The translations under genes and the position numbers were made by a program. A stretch of DNA of 64,000 nt from Steinernema hermaphroditum (Eukaryota > Nematoda > Chromadorea > Rhabditida > Steinernematidae). Under the pieces are notes generated by a model, which was not told the DNA's origin, did no database searches, and worked only from the letters and a program-made list of their open reading frames with translations. This document shows positions 21,835 to 35,806 of the stretch, in pieces (the stretch's first letter is position 1; every line of letters begins with the position of its first letter). The stretch covers positions 7,936,001-8,000,000 of the forward strand of contig CM059622.1 of assembly GCA_030435675.1 (NCBI GenBank), given 5' to 3'.

Positions 21835-23828
21835 ATGGCATCTGAGGCCCTGCGACAAGAAGAGGAAGAGGTGTTTCGTAGATTCAAGCGTGGTTCATCA
21901 AGCGGTCGACATGTGACTTCCGAAGACGAGGAAACCGATCGTTTGCTGCTTGAAGGACCCCTTCAATCCCCAATTGAAGAATCCGACGCGAGGGAAGCAG
22001 AAGATGAAGAGCAGGTCACCGCGGCGTTCTTCATCGAAGAGCGCGAGAAAGAGGCCAATGATTACCGGCGGCTATCAAACGGAGGTGAGTGCATCTTGAG
22101 CTGACGCTGATGCAGCTGACATATGTCTTCAGATATAGAATTAGAGAGGTCGTCTTCCCGGAATAATCGCATCCACCTTGAGACGTTTGGAACTGGTGTC
22201 TTTTCTCGAAACGGCCATTTGTATAGAAGGGATCGCAGTAAACCTCTGAAAACCGGCTTGCACTCCTATCGGTGCGTTGAAAAGTTGTGCACAGGCAGAG
22301 CACATATCGACGAAGCCACGGGCGTGGGCCGTCTTACAAGAGATCACAATCATAATCCTTGTTATTCAGATGTGCAGGTTAGTCCCGTGCAATGTTGTGT
22401 TCCCAGAATTCTTGTTAAGCTACGAAGCGCAAGGGATGCACTTGCCCGTGGAGCAAGGATATCCGCTGATATCGTCGGGTCTCGTCCACGTGCCGCAACA
22501 AGAGATGCAGTCCATGCGATCAGAAGTACGCTCTCGGACGAAGCCTTGGCCAGTGCAGCTGATGCTGGAGCGTTTGAACGTAACTACCAGAGGACCAAAC
22601 GACGAGTTGCGCAGAAAGATGGCGACATTGAATGCAATATACCCGATGCCCTTTCGTTCTCGGTGCCCGATCGTTTTCGTTTTTTCAAGGATGGTATGTT
22701 GTGGACGACAAAGCAACAAAACTAATTCGACTTCTAGAAGTATTCTTAGTTAGAGATATTAATGGAAACGGCATGCGTGCACTTATCTTCATGTCATACC
22801 ATGGTACCAACCTTCTTGCACGTTATAAGAATGTAGCATTTGATGGAACCTTTCGAATAGTTCCTGACCACATGCTTCAATTATTTACGATCCATGCTTT
22901 CCTGGACACGAGATCTTCCCTACCAGCATGTTACGTAATTATGAACAAAAAAACGTCAGAATTGTATAGGTATGTTGGTAAACGCATTGTGCTGCATAAA
23001 ATAATTCTTATAGACGCGTGTTTGAAGCCATAAATGAGCTTCTCGGTGAATCTGGTCCACCGGTGTCTTGTATGAGTGACTTTGAAAGGGCGAGCTACGG
23101 AGCGGCACGAGATGTGTGGCCGGACATCAAAGTCACCTTGTGCCACTTCCATCTCGGACAGTCAGTCTATCGCTTTGTTCAATCACACCCCGATCTTCTT
23201 GTTCGGTATAATGGGAACGAGCAAGATCGTGTTCGCATGAAGAGTTTGCAGTGCTTAGCATTCGTGCCCCCTCAGCGAGTTTACGAACATTTTTGTGTCC
23301 TCTGGGATTCCACAGAAGACATGAATCATCTGCTTTCTTACTTCTACGCTACCTACATTGGTCCATCCGCAATTCCTGACGAACCTATCAGCTGCAACCT
23401 CCCAGGTCAAACCGCTGACGGTATTAATTTGCTGTTATACGTATCTTATATACATTTTATGAATTTCAGCACTGATCCGATCAGACTTATCACAGCGAGC
23501 GCGTCATGGTCCGACTTTTTCAATAAATGACTGGAATCTGTACGATCGGACTGGAAAAGGCCCTAGGACGAATAACTCCGTTGAGGCCTGGCATGGAGTT
23601 CTAAACAGATATGCCGTCGGAACTCCGAGGATGATCGATCTGCTTGAGGTATTTGGCCATACAAAGGAATTCAAGTTAAACATTTGCTGCAGATCATTCA
23701 TCGCGAAGAATCTCACTGTAGACAAGCTTACAGAGAGTATTTTCTCAATCCATTTTCTCAATCCATTTTCTCAATCCATCTTTCTCAGGCGCGCTTATGA
23801 CGGCGCGCTTATGACGGCGCGCTTATGA
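21835..23828 (+). CDS. MULE transposase with FLYWCH-type N-terminal domain
   Basis: Five exons keep one frame: 21835-22084, 22133-22693, 22738-22969, 23014-23360, 23470-23828, about 582 residues. Order: acidic N-terminus; a FLYWCH-like zinc domain (GVFSRNGHLYRRDRSKPL...YRCVEKLCTGRAHI...HNHNP); and the MULE catalytic core with first Asp in KNVAFDGTFRI, second Asp in SCMSDFERASYGA, LCHFHLGQ, and the Glu region RTNNSVEAWHGVL. The C-terminus runs into the right terminal array (FLRRAYDGALMTARL, TGA at 23826-23828), so the last residues are encoded by the repeat. No stop or frameshift was found, so the enzyme may be functional. The fourth intron (109 bp) is the least certain junction. Confidence 0.8.
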
Positions 23829-24505
23829 CGGCGCGCTTATGACGGCGCGCTTGTGTCGCGGCGCGCTTATGTCGCGGCGCGCTTATGTCGCGGCGCGCTT
23901 ATGTCGCGGCGCGCTTATGTCGCGGCGCGCTTATGTCGCGGCGCGCTTATGTCGCGGCGCGCTTATGTCGCGGCGCGCTTATGTCGCGGCGCGCTTATGT
24001 CGCGGCGCGCTTATGACGGCGCGCTTATGACGGCGCTCTTAAATCCGGCGCTCTTAAATCCGGCGCTCTTAAATCCGGCGCTCTTAAATCCGGCGCTCTT
24101 AAATCCGGCGCTCTTAAATCCGGCGCTCTTAAATCCGGCGCTCTTAAATCCGGCGCTCTTAAATCCGGCGCTCTTAAATCCGGCGCTCTTAAATCCGGCG
24201 CTCTTAAATCCGGCGCTCTTAAATCCGGCGCTCTTAAATCCGGCGCTCTTAAATCCGGCGCTCTTAAATCCGGCGCTCTTAAATCCGGCGCTCTTAAATC
24301 CGGCGCTCTTAAATCCGGCGCTCTTAAATCCGGCGCTCTTAAATCCGGCGCTCTTAAATCCGGCGCTCTTAAATCCGGCGCTCTTAAATCCGGCGCTCTT
24401 AAATCCGGCGCTCTTAAATCCGGCGCTCTTAAATCCGGCGCTCTTAAATCCGGCGCTCTTAAATCCGGCGCTCTTAAATCCGGCGCTCTTAAATCCGGCG
24501 CTCTT
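23789..24505. repeat. Right terminal tandem array of the MULE
   Basis: Two blocks: 23789-24033 of GGCGCGCTTATGAC and GGCGCGCTTATGTCGC units, then 24034-24505 of about 31 near-perfect 15-bp units, GGCGCTCTTAAATCC. The outer block has only about one counterpart unit at the left end. It has no spacers, so it is not CRISPR-like. Confidence 0.9.
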
Positions 24506-24639
24506 ATGTCGTGTCACGCCCGCCACGAACACCCTGAGGACAGCAAATCGGCCTGCGGCATCGTTCAACAAACCAGGCAACACCGTTTCTAGTATTGCGG
24601 AATGCTGACGTCGATTCGATTTTTCTGATTCCGCGAGTG

Positions 24640-25505
24640 GAACTTATTTATACTCAGATTAAAAAAACTCTTGGCAAAACGGCGAGTACTCCCGCCACGA
24701 CTTATATGTATCGTATGTTCGTACAGCGCCGAAATTACAATGGGATTTTTGAGTTTATGCAAGAATCGCGTGTTTTCTTCGCGTACGAGATGTTATTTCA
24801 AAAAAACTCAACATTAAGTTGTAGATCCGTCACTGGCGGATCGTTTGCGCCATCATTGAGCGCCAGAGATAGAATTTCCACGGAGGAGATAGCTTTCTTA
24901 TCTCCCCGACTTCTGTTTTCCTCTAGTTTCTCGCCTTCTACACTGCGCGTCTTGCTCAAACTGGCACCACAGATCGCGCAGCCCGTCCTTGTCATCACAG
25001 AATCCATTTGGACTGATATGAAAGCGATTTGAATAAGAACAATGAAAGCGAATAAAAACCGAACATTCGCGGTACGAGACCTCTGCGTGTAAATGCGATG
25101 TTCTGAGTGCATTGATCTGATCTGCGCTGAATAGCGTTCATATCGGTCCAAATGGATTCTGTGATGACAAGGTCGGGCGGCGCGATCTGTTCTGCCAGTT
25201 TGGACAAGACGCGCAGTGTAGAAGGCGAGAAACTAGGGAAAAACACAAGTCGGGGTGAGAAAAAAGCTATCTCCTCCGTGGAAATTCTACCTCTGGCGCT
25301 CAATGATGGCGCAAACGATCCGCCAGAGACAGATCTACAACATAATGTTTAGTTTCTTCGAAATCACACCTCGTACGCAAAGAAAACAAGCGATTCATCC
25401 ACAAACTCAAAAATCCCATTGAAATTTCGGCGCTGCACGAACATACGACCTTTATAAGGCGCGGCAGGAGCCTCCGAAGAGTTTTTTTAATCTGAGTATA
25501 CTTTC
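24640..25505. mobile_element. Foldback element directly upstream of DXO
   Basis: Arms of about 390 bp (24640-25035 and 25120-25505) are inverted copies with small indels; shared words include GATAGCTTTCTTATCTCC and GGAGATAGCTTTTTT-type reversals. The spacer is about 90 bp. It ends 65 bp before the DXO start codon, so it forms the promoter region. No transposase. Confidence 0.75.
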
Positions 25506-25570
25506 CGATCCGCCCACACACAGCGTTCTTTACCTTCCGATCCGCACCGCAATGGTCTGAGTGCTAGAAG

Positions 25571-26850
25571 ATGGTGAAGACGCGGAAAGTTTCGGCGCGG
25601 CGGAGCGACTACGAAACGCAGAGTTTCCCACCGGTGGCGCCTCCGCAGATGGTGGGCGAATTTTCGACGAACGCCGAGCGGGAGGCGCTCCCGGGCCGTA
25701 CGGCGATGAAGTACATCTACGAACCCTTCGTGGGCACCACTTCTGGACTCGCCTTCGACCTCAACGTCGGTGAGGACTCTTTCATCGGCAAAGGTGAGTT
25801 CCAGCGGCAGATCTCGGTGATCAGTGGCCTCTTGAAGATTATTCGGAGAAGAGCTGTGAGGACCTGGATGTGTTTCTGCGATGGATCATGACCCAGGCGC
25901 CGCGGGGAGGTAATCTGCAGAAGGTACTCAATGCCGGCCAGGTGGTTGTAATCTGGACTGTTTCAGGCGGTGCACGACTCCCACTTGGTGTCGTGGCGAG
26001 GGACAATGACGCGACTGGCTTCGCAGCTGTACGAAGCCAACGAACCCTTCCGGATGGCCGCCTGCAAATACAGAGGAGTCGTCTTCCTCTGCGAGTTCAG
26101 AACGCCGGCGAAGCTGGAGAGGCTGAAGAAGATGACGGCGAAGGACAAACTCATGACCTACTGGGGACACAAATTCGAGCAGTACATGACAAGTCCTTGT
26201 AGAAAGGTAAGCCACAGTGATGCTCGACGGTGCTTGACTGGGCGTTTCAGAAGAAGCCGGAAACGAACGCTCCCGTATCACAGATGGAGGAATTCACAGT
26301 GGTAAACAAGATGAAATTCGGATCCACTGGACTCCGTCTTTACATGGGATGTGAGATGGATGGCGTTGACCTCGGTACCATTAAGCGCTTTTCTTCAACA
26401 TTTCCCTTTTCACTTCCAGAAGGCAACTACGTCGAATTGAAGACTCATCGAGAGAGTTTGTCCGGCGGATTCTGGAGATTCAAGGCAATGAAGTGGTGGC
26501 TGCAATCCTATCTCGGCGGCGTGCCCTCGATAGTTGCCGGCCTCCGTAGCGACAGTGGAATCGTCCACACGACGCAGCGGATTCCCCTGGAGCAGCTCCC
26601 CCAACGTGGAAACGGCTGGAGCGACGCCTCTCTGATCAAGTTCCTGGAAGCGGTGCTCTCGGCGGTGCACGAAGCCGTCATAAGCGAGGTTGACGAAAAC
26701 GTAAGGGGTTGTTACTGTGTTTTTCTAGTTCGGCTCTTGCAGTGCGTTTTCCTCGTGGAGCGGAATCCTGGGTCGGAGAGCATCTCCATAGAAAGGGATT
26801 GCCCGCAGTACAGCTTCTTGAGCGAAGAGTTCATCGACTACTTCGCCTAA
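25571..26850 (+). CDS. DXO/RAI1 (Dom3) decapping exoribonuclease
   Basis: Removes incomplete or NAD caps from mRNA and degrades the body 5' to 3'; nuclear and cytoplasmic quality control. Exons: 25571-25769, 25811-25923, 25967-26206, 26251-26374, 26420-26850; 368 residues (family about 390). Conserved blocks: YIYEPFVGTTSGLAFDLN, SCEDLDVFLRWIM, SHLVSWRGTMTRLA, YWGHKFEQYM, then the catalytic MGCEMDGVD (Glu and Asp), GNYVELKTHRE (Glu-x-Lys) and WRFKAMKWWLQSYLGG. The first junction uses a 41-bp intron starting inside GTCGGTGAGG; it avoids a frame conflict that any donor at 25794 would cause. A foldback element ends just upstream. The gene appears intact. Confidence 0.88.
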
Positions 26851-29800
26851 TGAACCGTTTGTTGCACCAAAGTGGAAGGGTGATCGTAAACTCAAAAGAA
26901 GAGGTCATAAAAGACGAGTGATTTGCATGAGCGCTGACGGAATTCGGGGATATACGGCAGGAGATCCAAGCGGAGATTTGCGCGAAAGAGATAAGTCGCG
27001 CTATCTCCTGAAAGATCTTCCGCTCGATTTTATCTGGTAATCAATCAACGACGGGTAACCTTGGATGACGAGTTTGAAGAACCCTCGCGAAAGTGAATCT
27101 CGAATTTTTCGCCTCTAATCCATTTTGTGGCCATCCGGCGCGCGGTTTCGGTTTCCGCTCTCCGATCTCGCCCCGTCACCGCGATCGCCGACGGCGTTAA
27201 TCTTGGTTGATGGATCGATGTTATCGCGTCTTCGGATTGTCCGTCAGAATTGCGGTCGGTCAGTCGCCTATTTTCGTAAAAGAACCTTGAGATCGTGTCA
27301 CCCCTAATTGATGGCCGAGAGCGCCGCTTCGTATCGACGATTATCCAAATGAGTTAGAATCGGGGTACGGTCACTCGGCGTCCAGACGAATGCATCTTCG
27401 GGGAATTCGAAGCGCCCGGGAGCGAGGGGCACAAAACCGGTTCCTGTGTGACGTCCGCGTGATTTTTGAGGCGCACTTCCAATTAATCAGCCGTCACGGA
27501 TGGAGACGGTGACAGCGACTAAACGCAAACCCTTTGTTTTTGGCGCGCGAAAGTGTAATCGAGCCAATTAGACGCCCGTTTCCGTTTCGAATCCACGGTC
27601 TTCACTGCCTCCGATGCCGAAGAGCCGATGGAGGCGCTCCCGAAAGCGGAGATAAGAAGCTGGAGCGGACGATTAGAAACAGATGAATTTAAAAACAGTG
27701 CACGTCGACGACGTGGAAAGGCTGGCGGCGCTAACGAAATGCAGGATTACGGCCGTCTTCCATGCTCCTGTGGAATTCCAAAAAGCGTGCGCCGTGTGTT
27801 TACAGTGGCGACGTAGCCGCGATATCGCATTTCGAACGAAAATCGTCACGTAATCTGTCGATAGCGAATCCGCGGCGTCCCTTCTAAACAAACACCGCTA
27901 CCGTGGGGAGCGCTCTTTCAGCCGTTCGACGTTAGAGCCAAGGAAAGTCGTGGAGTACATGAATCAGCGGGCGCCTGCCTCAAGGAGCGGAGTACATGAA
28001 TCAGCGGGCGCCTGCCTCAAGGAGCGGTTGAGTCATGCGCCGATCCCGAAGAGGAAAGAACGTGTTTCGGCGGAAGTCGACGCAACTAAAAGGCAATCCT
28101 GATCGACATTTTGGCGCCATCCACCCTGTCCTCGACAAAGACCGAGCGCCGCTGATAACGATCGAGCGATAAGTGGAGCCACGGAGCCGGTGGATAGCGG
28201 GAAGCACCAAAGAAAGCGTCGACGGATCATCGTTCGACGGACCGAAGTGCCACGATTAATTAGAAACATCAATCAATTAGTCGTTTTGCCTTCTTCGCTT
28301 TCGCGAGAGGCGCGGAACCGGTTCCGCGCACTAGGCTCCCCAGTTTTGTTAAGACAAAACGGACACTTACCGTAGTCACCGATGGGGACGCCACCACATT
28401 TAGCTTTGGTAACCTAGCTTTATGATATCCTTGCACTCATATAGCTAAATAACCAAAGGGAAATGTGGCGTGCGTGAGATGGCTGAGTTGCTCTTCGACT
28501 GAAAAGGGGGGGGGGGGGGGGGTGAGGGGAATCAGGAGTGACAGAGGGGACGGGAGGGAGACGAGTAGTGAATAAGTTAAAAGGAAAACAGTCTCTGACG
28601 GCGACGCACGGTTATCTGGCGAGCTACCGCGCCGGTAACGCAATGGTATAACGGACACGCGAGTGGCGACCAACGACGACCAAAGCGAAGAGACACCTCT
28701 CCGCTGCACAAAGCGCTGCATTCCTCGATCGCACGCCTCTGCTCCGTGATACGCTGGCTCCGCCCACGTCTCCCGGAGCAAGGAGCTCGAGCGAAGGCTT
28801 CGGCGGCGACTGACCACGGAAGAGGAGCGTCTGTCGGAAGCGCGCAGGCCTCTCACTGATCAAACAAACGACGAATTACGCTGTTGACTTTGAAGAGGCG
28901 CAGATTGCCCTCTGTGCGATCTGAGGCACGAGGAAACGCCGAAGGAACGCCTTTAAGTACCACAAGGGAGGACGAACATGGCCCGCCTAGGCGGCATTCG
29001 ATCATCGAAGGTTGACAATGGGATCAGCGATAAGAGGCGATTAGATCTCGGAAGCGCACCTTCCCACGACGATTTCTCCGGGCTCTCAAAAGAGAGTCGC
29101 CCGCAGAAACCCGACCCTATGCGCCGACTCCATATCGAATTCAGTCGACGACCGTTACGATTTTTGTAATACGATTAGCAAAATACAATTGGAATACGGT
29201 GGAGGAGAGTGGAGCATGACCTTACGAAGGTGATAATGCTTGCGCGAAGTGTAAATTACTCCGATGCCATCTTTATGAGCAAAGTGCTACCACGCATCAC
29301 TCATTATGTCATATCTCAAAGATCGTCAGGAGGTCGGTATCGTCGCGGTACAACCGTAACAGGTTGCACTATTCGCACAGTTAAGAAAAATGTTGAGCGA
29401 TAGAACACAGAGAACTACAAGAGTTGCATTCTGTTTGAATTCGATTGGTTCCGATCGCATAGCCAGTGTTGACGCATCTAAAACGACGATGAAAAGCCAC
29501 GGAAATCGAAAGGAATAGCTTAGCACCTGCTCTGAGAAAGGCTATGAGAAAGCACTGCTTCGCGCTTCCTCAGCGTCGCTGGACCAACGGCGGCGGAAAC
29601 TGGTCGCCCCTCGAGAGATTAAACTCATGGCGGTGACAGGCTAAATGCGATTATGATCGAACTCGACGCCGGTTTTGGAACGATCGGAACTTCTGAAAGA
29701 GCGTTTACTTCGGGCGAAGCGGCGAAACGCACGAAAATGGAAGGCAAACACGGGAAAAAGCGGAGCGCAAGAGAGCCTGCGATGTCATGGACTGTCCCAT

Positions 29801-30959
29801 TGTGCTGTTTGTCCTCGCGAGCTTTTTTCGCCGCGGATTGTTTCAGGAGGCGGGCGGCGACGGTGTCAACAGAGCGCGAGAGTCTGGATTCCATGCGGGC
29901 GACCATTCGGACGCCCTGAGGACCTCCGAAAAGGTCCCCGAAAGGAGTCCTCTCCGCGGCTGCGTGCGGTCTCGCGTGGATATCCATGCTATGCAAGCTT
30001 CCGTCTACGGTAGTCGTTCTCTCGTGAGATCCGATGTTCTCAAGGTGACACCGTCTTTTCCTTTCGCGATATTCGATTCTCTGCTGTTTGCCGCGGTTAG
30101 GGTTGCAGTGATCCAGAACGATTATGCCTAAAATCTATGTCACGCGATTGGATTATTCTGCCAGATGCGTCGTGTTTCCCGCCGTCGTTATGGAAACTCG
30201 TCGATCCAGTGTACCAATTGCTTTTCCAGTGACGTTACATATCTGTACTCCAACCCGGTGCTTCCAAGGCACATTCATCCCGCACAAGAGCGAATAGCTT
30301 TCTGTCCGCAAGGGCAAACAATGTGCTGTTTATTTATTTAGAGTCGCGCTTTTTTTTAAATTTCGTGTTTCTGGCGTTGGGTGCCGTTCACCATGCACTC
30401 TGCTTACTTGATTTGTGGCTCAACTGGTTAGCGCGCGTGGGAGCTCGTTACGCGCGTAAGCTGTTCGTTTCACTTGATCATATGACATCGTGGGCTTGCA
30501 CTTTGCGCGGATCAGCCGCTGTTTCTATTCGGTAGGTGGTGTGCATGTGTATGTGTGCTATTAGAGTGAGTGGAGTGTCATGTGCGCCACGAAAAAGAGC
30601 CGCGGCAGGCTCGTTTTCATATAGCGATTCGTTTGTGCTTACCAGCTGCAAATATCTTAATTTGTTTATGTATTTGCTAATTTTCTCGCTTTTGCACTGT
30701 AACGTTCTGTCGAAGCGCTTAGCTTACTTGTGAGACACTGTAGACAGTTAGCCCCTACAGTGATTTCAAGCGTTGCCCACTGTCGATTAACAGTGGAGGC
30801 CATGTAATGTTGGAGCTGTTTGCGTGCTCGTGATATGCAAATGTTGAGCGTTGAGCAGTCCCTTATCGTGTTGGAATACCCCCGGTATGTGGCAGTAAAT
30901 GTGCTGTCATTCCGAGCAAAACGTTTCCTATGTCATCTCAGTGTCAGTGCTGCCACAAT
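26851..30959. other. 4.1-kb region without a recognised gene
   Basis: Moderately GC-rich, with no ORF that resembles a family I know. It holds a 35-bp tandem duplication at about 27954-28026, a run of about 19 G at 28503-28522, homeodomain-like AATTA sites near 28256-28282, CTACCGTA motifs (28368, 30006) and a tRNA A-box-like word at 30415-30432 without a B box. It may contain regulatory DNA, 5' exons or non-coding RNA. Confidence 0.5.
27954..28026 (+). repeat. Tandem duplication, two 35-bp units
   Basis: The unit GAGTACATGAATCAGCGGGC...AAGGAGCG occurs twice in a row with almost no change. No coding frame is implied. Confidence 0.75.
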
Positions 30960-31668
30960 ATGACTACTGCCAAATCCGGAGCATCTGCCGTTTATCGTCG
31001 TATCGACATGAGTCATGGATTAATGCAGAGCATCGTTCGAAATCAGATTGATAGGTAGCGTGTGCTTTTAACACATGTAATCTCGTCATCTTATATTGCA
31101 TTTCAGGGATGAATACCATAAAATGATGATCGAAAAGACGGAGAAGGTGAAGCGCAAAGTAGAATCAAGTCAATACCGACCGACGCGGGCGAACCTATAC
31201 GTTCCTCCCCACCTACGCCGGGCCAAGAACAAAACCACTGCTGCGACAACAACGGATTCGTGTCCGGCCAGTTCCCAAAGCAGTGCGGAAACATCGCCAG
31301 ATCGACTCAACATGCGTAGAAGAATCCGCGAACGTCTCGAGAAACAGCTGAATGGGAAGACTGATGCCGATCTCGTGCCCTCGATGTCAGCTTTAACCCT
31401 TTCGGATGAACCACGCACAATTTCACAGGCTAAAATGGCGCTTTTTAACCTTAGTTTACAGGGTGCAGATGGAAGCACAAGCGATTTTGTTATTTATAGT
31501 GTAAGTTGAAGTTCTGCTGTAGAGAAAGTATGTCATTGTTTGACTTAGACGGATAACGCGGCGAGGACATCGAAATACATCGCTCGAGTTTGCGGGTTGA
31601 GTGAAGAAGAATGTCGCCGGCTACGCCTCAAGATCGAGGAAGAACAGAGCGTTCGGATGAAAAATTAG
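30960..31668 (+). CDS. UPF0561 (C2orf68-like) family protein
   Basis: Three exons: 30960-31054, 31107-31500, 31549-31668; 202 residues. The N-terminus has DMSHGLMQSIVRNQIDRDEY, matching the conserved opening of the human C2orf68/UPF0561 family (DMSHGF...RNQIARDDYD), followed by a Lys/Arg-rich stretch and ANLYVPPHLRR. The C-terminus has FVIYSTDNAARTSKYIARVC and RLRLKIEEEQSVR, again matching the family (LKLRIQEE). Function of the family is unknown; no membrane segment or signal peptide is seen. The start ATG at 30960 is the first in frame. The match is from memory of the family and should be treated as good but not certain. Confidence 0.65.
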
Positions 31669-31718
31669 ATTTGATGTGTAATTAACTAACACATGTACAT
31701 ATTTGTATTCTACTACTG

Positions 31719-32170
31719 ACAAGTGTCAAAAATTACCCTCGCCGATTTCGTTGAAATTTGGTGCACTGATATATCTTGGGGAGACTAGTAACTGTGTAAA
31801 ATATTACCTGCCCATAGGCATTTTAGACATACTAAACGGGTGTATGTTATCCGTGACCCAATATATACCTGATATATACCCGGTATCTGGATTATAATCT
31901 GTCAGACCGTTTCTCTAGAATGCACTCATAAACAGTTTTGAAAAGAACACAAAGCCATTAGGTTAACGCCATTAGTAAATACAGGGTCACTTGGGAATCG
32001 CCAGTGAGAAACGGATATATCCGGTGAGAGCGGATATATCCGTTTAATATGTCTAAAATGCCCATGGGCAGCTAATATTTTGCACAGTTACTACTCTCCC
32101 CACGATTTGTTAGTGCACCAAATTTCAGCGAAATCGGCGGGGGTCATGTTTGACACTTCCCTTGTGAGAG
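31719..32170. mobile_element. MITE between UPF0561 and MTG2 genes
   Basis: GTGTCAAAAATTACCCTCGC at about 31724 is matched by the reverse complement near 32150 (GCGGGGGTCATGTTTGACAC). The arms are about 130 bp and include GCCCATAGGCATTTTAGACA and its inverse. The centre has GGATATATCC repeats. No ORF. Confidence 0.7.
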
Positions 32171-32243
32171 AGACACTTGTGACACTTTCTGCTCACAAAA
32201 TTTGCCATATATATATCGATAAAATCCTTTAATGTGTTTCTGA

Positions 32244-33705
<1,462 letters not shown>

Positions 33706-33711
33706 ATCACA

Positions 33712-34607
<896 letters not shown>

Positions 34608-34637
34608 ATAGTTGAATAAAATTCACGTTTTATATGT

Positions 34638-34945
34638 AATAAACGCGGCTGCGCGCGAATTCGCGCCCTCCAGTTACTTTATAAAGCCAAGTAGCCCTGC
34701 GGGCGGCAAGATTGGCGCTCATGCAGAAAGCTGAAGTTGGGGCCTAAAACTGTAGCCCTGCGGGCGGCGAGAAACCACAGCCCTGCGGGCGGCAAGATTG
34801 GCGTTCATGTAAATGGCTAAAGTGGGCGAAAAAACTGTAAAGTTTCAGGAAACTCGAACCGAAAACACTGCTGGTTACAAAATAGGCAAAAAATCACTCA
34901 AAAACAGCAAAAAAAACTCAAAGCCTAGCAGCACCAGAGAGATAG
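34638..34945 (-). repeat. Dispersed repeat, inverted copy of 19617-19890
   Basis: Reverse complement of the repeat inside the hAT element, with one extra GCCCTGCGGGCGGC block. It starts at GCGCGAATTCGCGCCC and ends at CAAAGCCTAG. Confidence 0.7.
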
Positions 34946-34989
34946 TGGAAGTAGAACACAACCATCTCAACTGTCTGTGTGGCTCATTG

Positions 34990-35084
34990 CGAACGTTCTC
35001 TGTTTGTAAGCGGGCGGTGTCGGGTTCGGTTCCCCTCGGGGTCCTTATTTTTGTGTGGGTGTTTCCGCCGTGCGCACGGAAAAA

Positions 35085-35122
<38 letters not shown>

Positions 35123-35505
35123 AACGACCGGTGTGTGCAAACTCGCTGACCCTGTCTGTGGTCAACCGTCTCTGCGAATCGGTAGGAGTGAAACAGACGA
35201 ACAGAGAAAAAGCTGCATGCCAGTTTGCACACACCGGTCGTTTCTCTGTTCGTCTGTCGCTCTGGTACCGACGCAAAGAGACGGTTGCGGCCGCAAGGGA
35301 TATATATTCGGCGGCGACTTTCAACCGGTTTGAAGTGCCGATTGGTGAGTCGATTGAGTCGATTGATTCGATTCAATCGGCCAATCGAGTCGATTGGGCC
35401 AATCGCCAATCGATTGGAAATTAATCGAGTCGATTGGGCCAATCGGCAATCGATTGAAAACCAATCGAATCGTAATCGATTGACGAATCAATCAATCGAC
35501 TCAAC
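34990..35505 (+). repeat. Low-complexity tract: (CA)n and CGATT-rich repeats
   Basis: A B-box-like TCGGGTTCGGTTCCCC at 35019 is followed by a (CA)n run at 35085-35118. Next comes an inverted repeat around the AC run (CGACCGGTGTGTGCAAAC / GTTTGCACACACCGGTCG), then an irregular CAATCGATTG-type tract at 35340-35505. No gene. Confidence 0.65.
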
Positions 35506-35738
35506 TAATTCCCATCTCTGCGGATGCGTACAGATGTCAGTAAGATAGAGCTAACAAGGGAATGTTGCCAAGTGGACGACGCGGATCGGATTGAGATATG
35601 GTGGGGGTGGTAGAGCCCAATGTGGGCAATCACGCGCACGTCGAATCCCGTGCCCTCAATCAAGGTTCACTACCTAAACACCCCTCGAAAGTTAGGCCTA
35701 TATGAATATAGTCAACAAATGCAACAATGGCGCGCGTG

Positions 35739-35806
35739 TGTGTGTGGTCCAGTGGTAGTGGTTCTGCCCGCCATACTGGAAGCCAGAGTTCGACCCCCCG
35801 CGGGGG
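35739..35806 (+). other. tRNA-like sequence (Gly-like) in foldback arm
   Basis: TGGTCCAGTGGTAG (A box) and GAGTTCGACCC (B box) are about 40 bp apart, followed by CCCGCGGGGGC and a T-rich stretch. The mirror copy is at 37598-37668 on the minus strand. The resemblance to tRNA is in the promoter boxes; the acceptor stem is not convincing. Confidence 0.6.

Larger units (their letters stand above)
20391..24562 (+). mobile_element. MULE (Mutator-like) transposon with tandem-repeat inverted termini
   Basis: The outer ends are GGCCGATTTGCTG at about 20392 and CAGCAAATCGGCC at about 24545-24557. Inward from these come arrays of 14-16-bp units (21180-21715 and 23789-24505) that are inverted relative to each other. 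A complete spliced transposase gene lies between them. A further inverted-repeat unit, 20436-21165, interrupts the left terminus. I could not define a target duplication. Confidence 0.8.

Noticed and set aside
24034..24505. CRISPR-like regular repeat array
   Set aside because: The units are contiguous with no spacers, and the genome is eukaryotic.
23853..24608. Long ORFs of repeated ALLNP or KSAGF pentapeptides
   Set aside because: They are translations of the 15-bp terminal array of the MULE on both strands; 15 bp keeps any frame open.
25794..25810. A 17-bp intron in DXO starting at GTGAGTTCC
   Set aside because: Too short to splice; a donor at 25770 gives a normal 41-bp intron and a better protein match.
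28624..28690. tRNA-like GTAACGCAATGGTATAACGG
   Set aside because: Resembles an A box but lacks a B box and a cloverleaf.
28978..29169. A 63-residue ORF starting MARLGGIRSS
   Set aside because: No family resemblance, no splice context, and length expected by chance in GC-rich DNA.
30415..30480. tRNA candidate starting GTGGCTCAACTGGTTAGCG
   Set aside because: Excellent A-box match, but no TTCRANNC box at the right distance and no acceptor stem.
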